From DASZTV01 sp036267875 (GTDB lineage Bacteria > Actinomycetota > Actinomycetes > JAFAQI01): a stretch of 11,936 bases of DNA. Made by a program: the position numbers and the translations under genes. Under the pieces are notes generated by a model. It did no database searches. It was not told the origin of the DNA and was given only the letters and a program-made list of their open reading frames with translations. The number at the start of each line of letters is the position of its first letter. Positions within the stretch are counted from its first letter, which is position 1. Shown here piece after piece: positions 1-6,766 of this stretch. The stretch covers positions 1 through 11,936 of the forward strand of contig DATAVE010000092.1 of NCBI GenBank assembly GCA_036267875.1. The letters are read 5' to 3'.

Positions 1-311
1 CGCAGGAAGCCTGCGTTGTTCACGAGTACGTCGAGGGTGCCGAACTCCTCGATCGCGGTACGCACCAGCGACTCGGCGCCGTCCCAGTCGGCGATGTCGT
101 CGGTGTTGGCGACTGCGCTGCCACCGGCCGAGCGGATCTCGTCGACGACCGACTGCGCGGGCCGGGCGGAGCTGCCCTCGCCTTCACGCGACGTACCGAT
201 GTCGTTGACGACAACGGCCGCGCCTTCGGCCGCGAATGCCAACGCGTGCGCACGGCCCAGGCCGCCGCCGGCACCGGTCACGATGACGACGCGGTCGTCG
301 CAGATCCCCAC
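1..311 (-). CDS. SDR family oxidoreductase, partial (C-terminus beyond window)
   Basis: N-terminal 103 codons of a classical short-chain dehydrogenase; the rest lies off the left edge. Seen: the Rossmann dinucleotide motif TGAGGGLG at residues 12-19, VVVNDIG at about 33-39, and the structural motif NNAG at 98-101. The catalytic Ser and YxxxK are outside the window. GTG at 311 is chosen because an in-frame TAA lies five codons upstream and AAGGAG (326-321) is a good ribosome site. The NDIG segment and the DIADWD stretch resemble the complete SDR at 10809-11723, so the two look like paralogues of the hydroxyacyl-CoA or hydroxysteroid dehydrogenase type (as in multifunctional enzyme 2 and Rv3502c). 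Probably an NAD(H)-dependent 3-hydroxyacyl-CoA dehydrogenase; the substrate is inferred only from context. It follows the SDR at 340-1098 by 28 bp in the same direction, so co-transcription is likely. Confidence 0.88.
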   Translation of the reverse strand, partial: MGICDDRVVIVTGAGGGLGRAHALAFAAEGAAVVVNDIGTSREGEGSSARPAQSVVDEIRSAGGSAVANTDDIADWDGAESLVRTAIEEFGTLDVLVNNAGFL

Positions 312-339
312 TAGCTGTGCTCCTTATAGGTAGGACGAA

Positions 340-1098
340 CTAACGGAGGTACGCCTGGCCGCCGTCGACCATCAAGGTCGAGCCGGTGACGTACGCCGAA
401 TCCTCACTGAGCAGGAAGGCGACTGCGCGGCCGACATCCTCTTCCAACCGGCCAACCCGGCCGAGAGGGATGGTGTTGACGAACTCCTCGTACTCCTTGG
501 GCGCGAACTCCGACCACATCTCCAGGCCCGGCGACATCCCGTTCGGAATCATCGCGTTGACGCGGATGCCGTCCTTGCCCCACTCGATCGCGGCCATCCG
601 CGTCATCGTCCGGATCATCTCTTTGGTGCCGGCATAGAGCGCGAAGCCCGGCAGGTCGTTGCGCAGCGCCGAGCCGGTGCCGAGATTGACGATCGAGCCC
701 TTGGTCGCCTTCAGCGACTCGTACGCCGCCTGCATGAACCACAGCGACCCCAGGAAGCCGCTCTCCCAGGTACGTCGAGCGTCCTTCTCAGTGATCTCGA
801 GAACCGGGCCGAGCGCGACCATCTGCGCGTTGTTGACCAGCCCATCGATCTGGCCGAACTTCTCCAGCGTCGCCGCAACAGTGGCGTTGACGTCGTCCTG
901 CTTGCGAACATCGCACTTGAGAGCGAGCGACTTCACCCCACGCGCCTCGATGGCAGCCGCGGTGCGTTCGACCTTCTCCAGCGTCCGGCCCGCGCAGACG
1001 ACGTGCGCACCCTCGGCAGCGGCCGCGAGCGCAATGCCCTCACCGATGCCTTGACCGGAGCCGGTGACAATGACGACCTTGTCGTCAAGCCTGCCCAT
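340..1098 (-). CDS. SDR family NAD(P)-dependent oxidoreductase
   Basis: Complete 252-residue classical SDR of normal family length. Seen: TGSGQGIG at 12-19 (cofactor loop), NNAQ at 89-92 where the family normally has NNAG, a probable catalytic Ser143 (or Thr141), Tyr155 and Lys159 in YAGTK, and the C-terminal VDGG common in FabG-like enzymes. The ATG at 1098 is preferred because GAGGA lies 7 nt upstream; a GTG at 1104 is also in frame and would add two residues. It is the first gene of a minus-strand pair and is divergent from the acyl-CoA dehydrogenase operon, sharing the 1105-1159 control region. Likely role (inference): oxidation or reduction of a hydroxy/keto group on a sterol-derived or fatty acyl intermediate in the cytoplasm. 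The exact substrate cannot be read from the sequence. Confidence 0.92.
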   Translation of the reverse strand: MGRLDDKVVIVTGSGQGIGEGIALAAAAEGAHVVCAGRTLEKVERTAAAIEARGVKSLALKCDVRKQDDVNATVAATLEKFGQIDGLVNNAQMVALGPVLEITEKDARRTWESGFLGSLWFMQAAYESLKATKGSIVNLGTGSALRNDLPGFALYAGTKEMIRTMTRMAAIEWGKDGIRVNAMIPNGMSPGLEMWSEFAPKEYEEFVNTIPLGRVGRLEEDVGRAVAFLLSEDSAYVTGSTLMVDGGQAYLR

Positions 1099-1113
1099 CG
1101 GCACATCCTCAGT

Positions 1114-1128
1114 CGGTCGGGATTCATA
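1114..1128 (-). promoter_or_regulatory. Candidate promoter of the divergent SDR pair (-10 TATGAAT)
   Basis: Read on the minus strand, TATGAAT occupies 1128-1122. A start near 1114-1116 would leave a short leader containing the GAGGA ribosome site of the SDR that starts at 1098. The palindrome at 1128-1146 lies directly upstream of this box. Assigned by position and TANNNT resemblance only. Confidence 0.4.
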
Positions 1129-1146
1129 TCTGACGACCCGTCAGAT
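1128..1146. promoter_or_regulatory. 19-bp palindromic operator, probably TetR-type
   Basis: ATCTGACGACCCGTCAGAT is a perfect inverted repeat with 8-bp arms and a 3-bp centre. It lies in the 55-61 bp between two divergent starts. On each side it abuts a -10-like box (TAGTCT at 1147-1152 on plus, TATGAAT at 1128-1122 on minus), so a bound dimer would cover the spacer or -35 region of both promoters. Its size and symmetry suit a TetR-family dimer. It does not match the KstR consensus TNNAACNNGTTNNA. No regulator gene is in the window, so the protein is unknown. Confidence 0.72.
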
Positions 1147-1160
1147 TAGTCTTGCGGCCG
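1147..1160 (+). promoter_or_regulatory. Candidate leaderless promoter of the fadE operon (-10 TAGTCT)
   Basis: TAGTCT at 1147-1152 fits the actinobacterial TANNNT -10 box. It lies 7 nt before the GTG at 1160, which would put the transcription start on or next to the start codon. No Shine-Dalgarno sequence precedes that GTG, consistent with a leaderless mRNA. The expected -35 position (about 1124-1129) has no clear consensus. Confidence 0.5.
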
Positions 1161-2344
1161 TGGACCTGCGCGACTCGGACGCGGAGCGCGCCTTCCGCAG
1201 CGAGCTGCGCGACTGGCTCGCGACGACGCTTCCCACCCTCGGCACCAAGCCCCATCACACCGACTGGCCCGGCCGGCGCGAGTACGACACCGCGTGGCAG
1301 CGGCTGCTGTTCGACGCGGGCTATGCGGGCGTCAACTGGCCGACGGAGTACGGCGGCCGTGGCGCGACGCCAACCGAGCACCTGATCTTCCTCGAGGAGT
1401 CCGAGCGCGCCGGTGCGCCGTACGTCGGGGTCAACTTCGTCGGGCTGCTGCACGCCGGACCGACGATCGTCACCGAGGGAACGCCCGAGCAGCGCGCCGC
1501 ACACCTGCCGAAGATCCTGTCCGGTGAGGAGATCTGGTGCCAGGGCTTCAGCGAGCCGAGCGCCGGATCGGACCTCGCGTCGATGCGCACGCGCGCGGTT
1601 CGCGACGGCGACTACTACGTCGTCAACGGCCACAAGATCTGGACCTCGCACGCCGAGGTCGCCGACTACTGCGAGCTGCTGGTCCGTACCGACCCGAACG
1701 CGCCCAAGCACAAGGGCATCAGCTGGCTGATGATGTCGATGGACTCCCCCGGACTGACGGTCCGGCCGCTCAAGACCTTGCTCGGTTCGAGTGAGTTCTC
1801 CGAGGTCTTCTTCGACGACGTGCGGATCCCGGTGTCCAACCGGATGGGTGAGGAGAACGACGGCTGGCGCGTGACGATGGTGACGCTGTCCTTCGAGCGC
1901 GGCACCGCGTGGGTCGACCAGATCGTCGACTCGGTGCGACTGGTCGGCGACCTCGCGGCCATCGCGAAGAAGGTGACATCCTCCTCGGGGGTCGCGTGGG
2001 AGGACCGCGGGCTGCGCCGCGACATCGGCCACCTCGCCGCGGAGTTCGACGGACTGTGGGCGCTCACCAAACGAGGCGTCACCGAGGCAGGCTCCGGGGT
2101 ACCCGGCGTGAGCGCCTCGGTATTGAAGCTCCGCTACACCGAGGCGCGGCAGCGGCTGATGGACCTTGGCTCACGAGTGCTCGACCGCGCGTCGGTCTCA
2201 CGCACCGACATCGCCGGCCTGCCGACCGGCGAGTGGACGACCGAGCGGCTGAACTCGCTGAACTACACCATCGCGGCCGGCACCTCGCAGATCCAGCGCA
2301 ACATCATCGGCGAACGCATCCTCGGTCTTCCCAAGGAGCGCTGA
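1160..2344 (+). CDS. Acyl-CoA dehydrogenase, large catalytic subunit (FadE26/ChsE4-like)
   Basis: A 394-residue acyl-CoA dehydrogenase that oxidises an acyl-CoA to the 2-enoyl-CoA with FAD. Seen in order: a helical N-domain; the middle-domain flavin motif (CQGFSEPSAGSDLA, about 128-140); HKIWTSHA (about 158-165); Glu246 in SFERG, the place of the catalytic glutamate reported for ChsE4 (recalled as Glu247); and a C-terminal AAGTSQIQRNIIGERILG signature. The GTG at 1160 is chosen because homologous sequence starts there; the longer open frame back to 1064 would run over the operator and into the divergent SDR. It is followed after 5 bp by a smaller FadE and then by a FadD. Order and sizes match M. 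tuberculosis fadE26-fadE27-fadD17, so I infer an alpha2-beta2 enzyme acting on sterol side-chain acyl-CoAs. Another branched or cyclic acyl-CoA is possible. Confidence 0.93.
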   Translation: MDLRDSDAERAFRSELRDWLATTLPTLGTKPHHTDWPGRREYDTAWQRLLFDAGYAGVNWPTEYGGRGATPTEHLIFLEESERAGAPYVGVNFVGLLHAGPTIVTEGTPEQRAAHLPKILSGEEIWCQGFSEPSAGSDLASMRTRAVRDGDYYVVNGHKIWTSHAEVADYCELLVRTDPNAPKHKGISWLMMSMDSPGLTVRPLKTLLGSSEFSEVFFDDVRIPVSNRMGEENDGWRVTMVTLSFERGTAWVDQIVDSVRLVGDLAAIAKKVTSSSGVAWEDRGLRRDIGHLAAEFDGLWALTKRGVTEAGSGVPGVSASVLKLRYTEARQRLMDLGSRVLDRASVSRTDIAGLPTGEWTTERLNSLNYTIAAGTSQIQRNIIGERILGLPKER

Positions 2345-2349
2345 CCGCC

Positions 2350-3255
2350 GTGTATTTCTTGCCTACTGACGAGCAGCGCGAGCTGCAGCGAGGCGTTCGC
2401 GAGGTGCTCGACTCGGCGTTCCCCCTCGAGAAGCTCCCTGGCGGCTTCGACGTCGCGTTGTGGCGGACGCTCGTGGACACCGGCGTCTTCTCGCTGCGCA
2501 CCGAACTCGAGCTCGGCATGGCGGAAGCCTCGATGGTCTTCGAGGAGCTCGGTCGGGCCGCCGTTCCGGGCCCGCTGGTCGGCACATTCCTCACCGCCGG
2601 TGCGACCGAAGGTCCGGTCACCGTCCTCGACCCGCGCCACTCGCCGATCGTGGTTGCTCACCTCGCGGTCGCCAAGTCGGTACTCATCCTCGACCCAGCC
2701 GGGCCACTGCTCGCCTCTCCCCCGAGTGGCACCGAGCTTCCCGAACCGCTCGACCCGCTCTCGCCAATGCACGAACTGGCCGCAGCGCCGATCGGGACGG
2801 CGTACGACGCGGCTGACTTCACGCAACTGTCGCTCGAAGGCGCGTTGCTGACATCGGCGCTGCAGGTCGGACTCGCCGCCCGCATGACCGAGCTCGCCGT
2901 CGACTACGCGAAGACCCGCGAGCAGTTCGACCGTCCGATCGGATCGTTCCAGGCCGTCAAGCACCTGTGCGCCGACATGCTCGTGCGCACCGAGCTCGCC
3001 CGGGCCTCACTCCACAGCGCGGCGGTAATGCTCGACGATCCCGGGATTGGTCACGCCGCGCGCGCCATCGCTGGAGCCAAGCAGCTCGCGGACGAGGCAG
3101 CGTGTGGCAATGCCCGATCGTGCGTGCAGGTGCACGGTGGGATGGGGTTCACCTGGGAGGTGCCGGTGCACTTCCTGCTCAAGCGCGCCTGGCTGCAGGC
3201 GACCGAGTTCGGTACGGCGGACGAGCACGCCGAAGACCTCGCCCAACTCCTCTAG
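2350..3255 (+). CDS. Acyl-CoA dehydrogenase, small partner subunit (FadE27/ChsE5-like)
   Basis: A 301-residue protein whose C-terminal half is clearly acyl-CoA dehydrogenase: YAKTREQFDRPIGSFQAVKH at about 186-205 (the Arg of this motif normally contacts FAD of the partner subunit) and VQVHGGMGFTWE at about 259-270. The middle beta-domain is much reduced and the flavin-contacting motif of the large subunit is missing, as in non-catalytic partners of heteromeric FadEs. At 301 residues it is shorter than FadE27 (recalled as about 370). The GTG at 2350 starts 5 bp after the upstream stop, with AAGGAG at 2333-2338. Tight coupling to the upstream FadE supports a stoichiometric complex. Which partner supplies each active-site part is inferred from the mycobacterial ChsE pairs, not shown here. 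Confidence 0.9.
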   Translation: MYFLPTDEQRELQRGVREVLDSAFPLEKLPGGFDVALWRTLVDTGVFSLRTELELGMAEASMVFEELGRAAVPGPLVGTFLTAGATEGPVTVLDPRHSPIVVAHLAVAKSVLILDPAGPLLASPPSGTELPEPLDPLSPMHELAAAPIGTAYDAADFTQLSLEGALLTSALQVGLAARMTELAVDYAKTREQFDRPIGSFQAVKHLCADMLVRTELARASLHSAAVMLDDPGIGHAARAIAGAKQLADEAACGNARSCVQVHGGMGFTWEVPVHFLLKRAWLQATEFGTADEHAEDLAQLL

Positions 3256-3257
3256 CT

Positions 3258-4784
3258 GTGCAAGCTCTCGCTGCACTGTCCGGTGTCGAGGATGACTCGC
3301 GAATCGCGGTCGATGACGGTCACTGTCAGCTGACGTGGGCTGAGCTCGACGACGCCACCATTCGCTTCGGCAACGGCGTCGAGGCGCTCGGCGGTGTGCC
3401 CGGGAGCCATGTCGCGATTTGCGTCAGCAACCGAGTCGAGTTCGTCGTCGCGCTGATCGGCGCATGGCGGGCCGGCTGCGCCTACACGCCGCTCAAAACC
3501 GGATGGACGGCCGCTGAGATCGGCGCCGTCCTCGACGATGCCCACACCACCGTCGCAATCACCGATCGCGACGGCGCCCGTGACGCGGCACTCGTGCGCG
3601 GCATCGCCGTCATCGATATCGACATGGCGTACGACGCTTGGCTCGCGGACCAGCCCGACGTGCCACTCAGCGACGACCGCTGCGGCTACAAGATGCCCTA
3701 CACGTCCGGCACCACGGGACGCCCGAAGGGCGTCGTGATGCGCGGCTCCGGATCGACGCCGTTCGCGACCGGCTGGGCCGGCATCGCGTACTGGGCCGAG
3801 GCCCTCGAGCTGCCTGGCGACGGCGCCCATTTGTTCTGCTCACGTCTGTTCAACGGTGCCCCACAGACCTTCGGCTTCGGCGCGATGGCGCGCGGCGCCA
3901 CGCTGCGAGTAATGCGGCAATGGGAGCCGGCAGCCGCGCTCGACGAGCTGCGTCGACCGGACGTGACCTCGACGATCATGGTGCCGACCATGTTCCGCCA
4001 GATCCTCGCGCTGCGCCCCGAGGTTCGCGACTCAGGGCGACCCCGGTCGCTGCGCACCGTCCTGCACGGCGGCGAACCGTGCCCCATCCCGGTCAAGCAG
4101 GCAATCGCTGACGTGCTCGGAGACGTACTGGTCGAGTACTACGGCTTCACCGAGGGCGGCATGACCGTCGTACGACGCGACGAATGGCGCGACCGCCCCG
4201 GCACGGTCGGCCGACCGCTCCCCGGCATGGCGGTCGAGGTCCTCGACGACGCAGGCGACGAGGTAGCGACCGGCGTCGAGGGCACCGTCTACTTCGCTCC
4301 TAGCAAGGGTCGACTGTTCCACTACCAGGGCGACGACGACAAGACCGAAGGTGCGCACGTCGGAGACGCCTTCACCGTCGGCGACATCGGCCGGCTCGAC
4401 GACGAGGGCTTCCTCTACCTGTGCGGACGGGCCGCCGAGGTCGTCGTGTCGGCGGGCGTCAACGTCTACCCGGCGGAGATCGACGAGGCGCTTTCCGATG
4501 TGCCTGGCATCGCCGACCTCGCCGCAGTTGGTGCACCGGACGACGAGCGAGGTGAGGTCGTGGCGTTGTTCGTTCAGCTGCTGCCGGACGCCGATGAACC
4601 GACCGTGCTGAACGACCTCGAGGCGACGGCCGCCGAGAGACTCGCGCCGTACAAGCGCCCTCGGTCGGTCGCGGTCATCGAGGAGATCCCGCGCGACCAG
4701 ACCGGCAAGCTGTTGCGCCGAGTCCTCCGTGACCAGCTCTGGGCCGGCAAGTCGCAGTTCGCGAACGAATCAGCCGGCGCATGA
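3258..4784 (+). CDS. Acyl-CoA synthetase (FadD17-like, ANL superfamily)
   Basis: A 508-residue AMP-forming ligase that activates a carboxylic acid with ATP and CoA. Motifs seen: P-loop YTSGTTGRPKG at 148-158; YYGFTEGG at 294-301; Asp376 in VGDIGRL, which binds the ribose; Arg391 in CGRAAEVVVS; the hinge and pantetheine region GVNVYPAEIDE at 400-410; and Lys484 in QTGKLLRR, the adenylation lysine. The set is complete, so the enzyme should be active. The GTG at 3258 lies 2 bp after the small FadE stop; the frame stays open far upstream, but that part only shadows the FadE gene. Its position as third gene after a FadE pair matches fadD17 in M. tuberculosis. Likely substrate (inference): a sterol side-chain acid. 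It overlaps the next gene by 4 bp (ATGA). Confidence 0.93.
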   Translation: MQALAALSGVEDDSRIAVDDGHCQLTWAELDDATIRFGNGVEALGGVPGSHVAICVSNRVEFVVALIGAWRAGCAYTPLKTGWTAAEIGAVLDDAHTTVAITDRDGARDAALVRGIAVIDIDMAYDAWLADQPDVPLSDDRCGYKMPYTSGTTGRPKGVVMRGSGSTPFATGWAGIAYWAEALELPGDGAHLFCSRLFNGAPQTFGFGAMARGATLRVMRQWEPAAALDELRRPDVTSTIMVPTMFRQILALRPEVRDSGRPRSLRTVLHGGEPCPIPVKQAIADVLGDVLVEYYGFTEGGMTVVRRDEWRDRPGTVGRPLPGMAVEVLDDAGDEVATGVEGTVYFAPSKGRLFHYQGDDDKTEGAHVGDAFTVGDIGRLDDEGFLYLCGRAAEVVVSAGVNVYPAEIDEALSDVPGIADLAAVGAPDDERGEVVALFVQLLPDADEPTVLNDLEATAAERLAPYKRPRSVAVIEEIPRDQTGKLLRRVLRDQLWAGKSQFANESAGA

Positions 4785-5812
4785 AGGTTCTCGTGACCGG
4801 CGGGACCGGCTTCGTCGGCGCGCACGCCGTGGCCGCGCTGCTCGACGCCGGACATGAGATACGCGTCCTCGCCCGCCGCCCCGCGCGGGTCGCGACGACG
4901 CTCGGCGCACTCGGCGTCGACACGGCGGCGATAGACATTGCCGTCGGCGACATGGTCGACGCCGACGCGGTCGCCCGCGCCGTGAAAGGCATGGATGCGG
5001 TCATCCACTCGGCGGCCGTCGTCGAGGTGCTCGATCGCAAGCTCGCCGAGCAGACCGTCGACACCAATGTCAACGGAACCCGGACGGTGATCGACGCCGC
5101 GATCGCCGAGGGTTGCGATCCCGTCGTACATGTCTCGAGCATCGCGGCCCTCTTCACGCCGCAGCTCGACATCATCACCTCCGACCTGCGACCAGTGATC
5201 AATGCCACCAACCCGTACACCCGGTCCAAGGCCCTCGCCGACGAGCTGGCAAGAGAGCGGCAAGCCGCCGGCGCCCCGGTCACGATCGTCTATCCGGGCG
5301 GTGTCATCGGCCCGCCAGTCGGCGAGATGTGCGGTGACGCCACCGAAGGCTTCGGCTCGATCCTGCGCATCGGGTTCCTGGCAGTCACCGAAGGCGGCGT
5401 CAACGTGATTGACGCCCGCGATCTCGGCGCGGTGCTCGCCGCGACGCTTCAGGCTGGGCGAGGACCTCGCCGTTACGTGGTCGGCGGCACGTTGGTCCCG
5501 ATGAGCGACCTCATCGGGATGTTCCGTCAGATTACCGGGCGGCGAATCATCACAGTGCCTTCACCCGGAAGCGTCTACCGCGGACTCGGCGCGATGCTCG
5601 ATGCGATCCGCCGCGTGATCCCGTTCAACACGATCTTCACGGCCGAGGCTATGCAGCTACTGACTCGCGCCAAGGACACCGACGACTCTGCCGTGCACGA
5701 CGACCTGGGCGTCAGCTACCGCCCGCCGATCGAGACCCTCACCGATGCCCTGCGTGGGCTCTACACCGCGGGCCACTTGACTGCGCGACAGGCCGGTCTC
5801 GTAGCACAATGA
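4781..5812 (+). CDS. Extended SDR / NAD-dependent epimerase-dehydratase family protein
   Basis: A 343-residue extended short-chain dehydrogenase. Seen: the N-terminal GGTGFVG at 7-13 (TGxxGxxG type typical of extended SDRs), VHVSS at about 116-120 and the catalytic pair Tyr146/Lys150 in YTRSK. The arrangement resembles dihydroflavonol-4-reductase-like and 3-beta-hydroxysteroid dehydrogenase-like enzymes. It probably oxidises or reduces an alcohol/ketone using NAD(P)(H). The ATG at 4781 overlaps the FadD stop (ATGA), indicating translational coupling and a shared role in the acyl-CoA pathway. Its own stop overlaps the start of a short signal-peptide ORF in the same way. A steroid ring alcohol is an attractive substrate from context, but sugar-nucleotide or flavonoid-like substrates cannot be ruled out. 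Confidence 0.87.
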   Translation: MKVLVTGGTGFVGAHAVAALLDAGHEIRVLARRPARVATTLGALGVDTAAIDIAVGDMVDADAVARAVKGMDAVIHSAAVVEVLDRKLAEQTVDTNVNGTRTVIDAAIAEGCDPVVHVSSIAALFTPQLDIITSDLRPVINATNPYTRSKALADELARERQAAGAPVTIVYPGGVIGPPVGEMCGDATEGFGSILRIGFLAVTEGGVNVIDARDLGAVLAATLQAGRGPRRYVVGGTLVPMSDLIGMFRQITGRRIITVPSPGSVYRGLGAMLDAIRRVIPFNTIFTAEAMQLLTRAKDTDDSAVHDDLGVSYRPPIETLTDALRGLYTAGHLTARQAGLVAQ

Positions 5813-5931
5813 GCCGCGTGACCCGCGGCCTCGTGATCTGTGCCTTCCTGGCCGCGCTGGTCTCCGTCACGCCGGCGAGCGCGACGGCGCCTTCATCCGC
5901 ATCGACTCCGCCGCAGCGTTGTCGACGCTGA
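5809..5931 (+). CDS. Orphan 40-residue signal-peptide ORF, probably a gene remnant
   Basis: ATG at 5809 overlaps the preceding stop by 4 bp (ATGA). It opens 40 codons that read as a Sec-type signal: an N-region with two Arg, a hydrophobic core (LVICAFLAALVSV, residues 8-20) and a small-residue cleavage region ending ASA at about 23-25, then a stop at 5929-5931 after only 15 more residues. A free 15-residue product is unlikely. More probably it is the beginning of a secreted protein whose body has been lost; the GMC oxidoreductase fragment that follows in another frame is one candidate. I cannot tell whether it is translated. Confidence 0.4.
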   Translation: MSRVTRGLVICAFLAALVSVTPASATAPSSASTPPQRCRR

Positions 5932-6165
5932 GTTACCGGGCGAACACCTCGGCTGGACTGCGACGCCAAACTACCTCTCGGCACACCCACTCGCGTCGTG
6001 CCGGATCGGCGACGACCCGGCGACATCCGCCTGCGAGCCGTCACATCAGCTGCGCGGACATCCGGGCATCTACGTCACCGACGGTTCTTCGTACCGACAT
6101 CGTTGTGTGTGAACCCGTCACTCACGATCGCCGCACGCGCCGAACGAGCGAGCCGCGGGACACTG
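5932..6165 (+). pseudogene. C-terminal remnant of a GMC oxidoreductase (cholesterol-oxidase-like), frameshifted
   Basis: Two adjacent frames together give a GMC-family C-terminus. The frame ending in the stop at 6110-6112 reads SAHPLASCRIGDDPATS, then HPGIYVTDGSS, which resembles the family's HPLGGC-MG-DPATS and LYVVDGS segments. The neighbouring +1 frame continues with VPTSLCVNPSLTIAARAERA, matching the flavin-site element GVNPSLTI with its conserved Asn. The join falls at about 6086-6093 and needs one missing base. The usual GG of HPLGG is AS here. The N-terminal FAD domain (about 400 residues) is absent; only the orphan signal peptide precedes it. GMC enzymes such as cholesterol oxidase oxidise alcohols with FAD, which would fit a sterol locus, but this copy cannot work. 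The upstream limit is approximate. Confidence 0.72.
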
Positions 6166-6756
6166 AGACCCGGCGAGGCGCCGGTCGTCGAGCGTTACGG
6201 GCATGAGCCTTTCGGTGACCCGGACGACTGCGAGTCGTTCACCAGCGCATCGGCGTCCGTCGGGCCCGGCCGCTTCCGCGGAAGCGGTGCAGCTGACTCA
6301 CGGTGGGATCTCACGTGGTCGGGCGAGCAGCGTCCGATGTGGACGTTGCCGCGACGGGTGTGGGAACGCGAGCTGCTCCCGTCGGCTCACGTCGTACTCG
6401 CACCTAAAGCTGCAATGCACGGCTCGATCACGGTCGCGGGAAGGCACCTCGAAGTCGTGTCTGCCGTTGCACGCCGGCCAGGGATGCGCGGACTGCCATC
6501 CCTCGGCTTCATTCAGTTGCGGCGAGGCGGCAAGGACTGGCCGGGCGATCCGCTGTTGACCGCGCCGTTGTTCCGAACCAGGCTGTCGTCGCCGACCTGG
6601 CGGGTGCGAGGCATCCTGGGCAGCAAGCGCCTGACCGTGACGGTCAACCAGCCAGACGATCGCTGCGTGCGCCTCGACAAGTGGCGAGGCCGTTGGATCA
6701 CCGAAGCCGAGTGGTCACTCGAAGGCACAGCCCATGCCGAGCTCGGCACCCGCTGA
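6166..6756 (+). pseudogene. Tocopherol-cyclase-like protein, internally shortened remnant
   Basis: This frame stays open from 5932 to the TGA at 6754-6756, but its 5' part carries the GMC fragment, so the present ORF is a read-through join of two genes. From about 6166 it reads like a protein family often labelled tocopherol-cyclase-like in actinobacteria: RWDLTWSG, WERELLPSAHVV, a GSITVAGR beta segment, LEVVSAVARRPGM, FIQLRRGG-DWP-DPLL, PLFRTRLSSPTWRVRG, LTVTV-QPDDRCVRLD and a final EGTAHAELGTR. From memory of that family, the segment after GSITVAGR that usually holds GHxxG and a Trp-rich stretch is missing, and so is a piece between RCVRLD and the C-terminus. No start with a ribosome site lies at the expected place; GTG at 6109 is within the GMC part. 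A working short protein is possible but less likely. Family assignment rests on recall. Confidence 0.5.
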
Positions 6757-6766
6757 GCGAGTGGGC

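Noticed and set aside
1105..1159. KstR or KstR2 operator in the divergent region
   Set aside because: No TNNAACNNGTTNNA-type element is present; the palindrome there has a different core (CTGACG-N3-CGTCAG).
1124..2032. 302-codon minus-strand ORF opposite the large FadE
   Set aside because: It is an antisense shadow of high-GC coding sequence: low-complexity Arg/Asp/Val-rich translation, no motif, while the plus frame is a clear acyl-CoA dehydrogenase.
6203..6559. CxxCH motif (CADCH) suggesting a c-type cytochrome in a plus-strand ORF
   Set aside because: It lies in a frame without family similarity or GC-rich third positions; the neighbouring frame (6166-6756) carries the recognisable blocks. 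The motif is chance.
5998..6756. A single intact 252-residue protein
   Set aside because: Its first part up to about 6090 is out of frame with GMC sequence, the next part is a GMC tail, and only the rest matches another family, so the ORF is better read as fused remnants.
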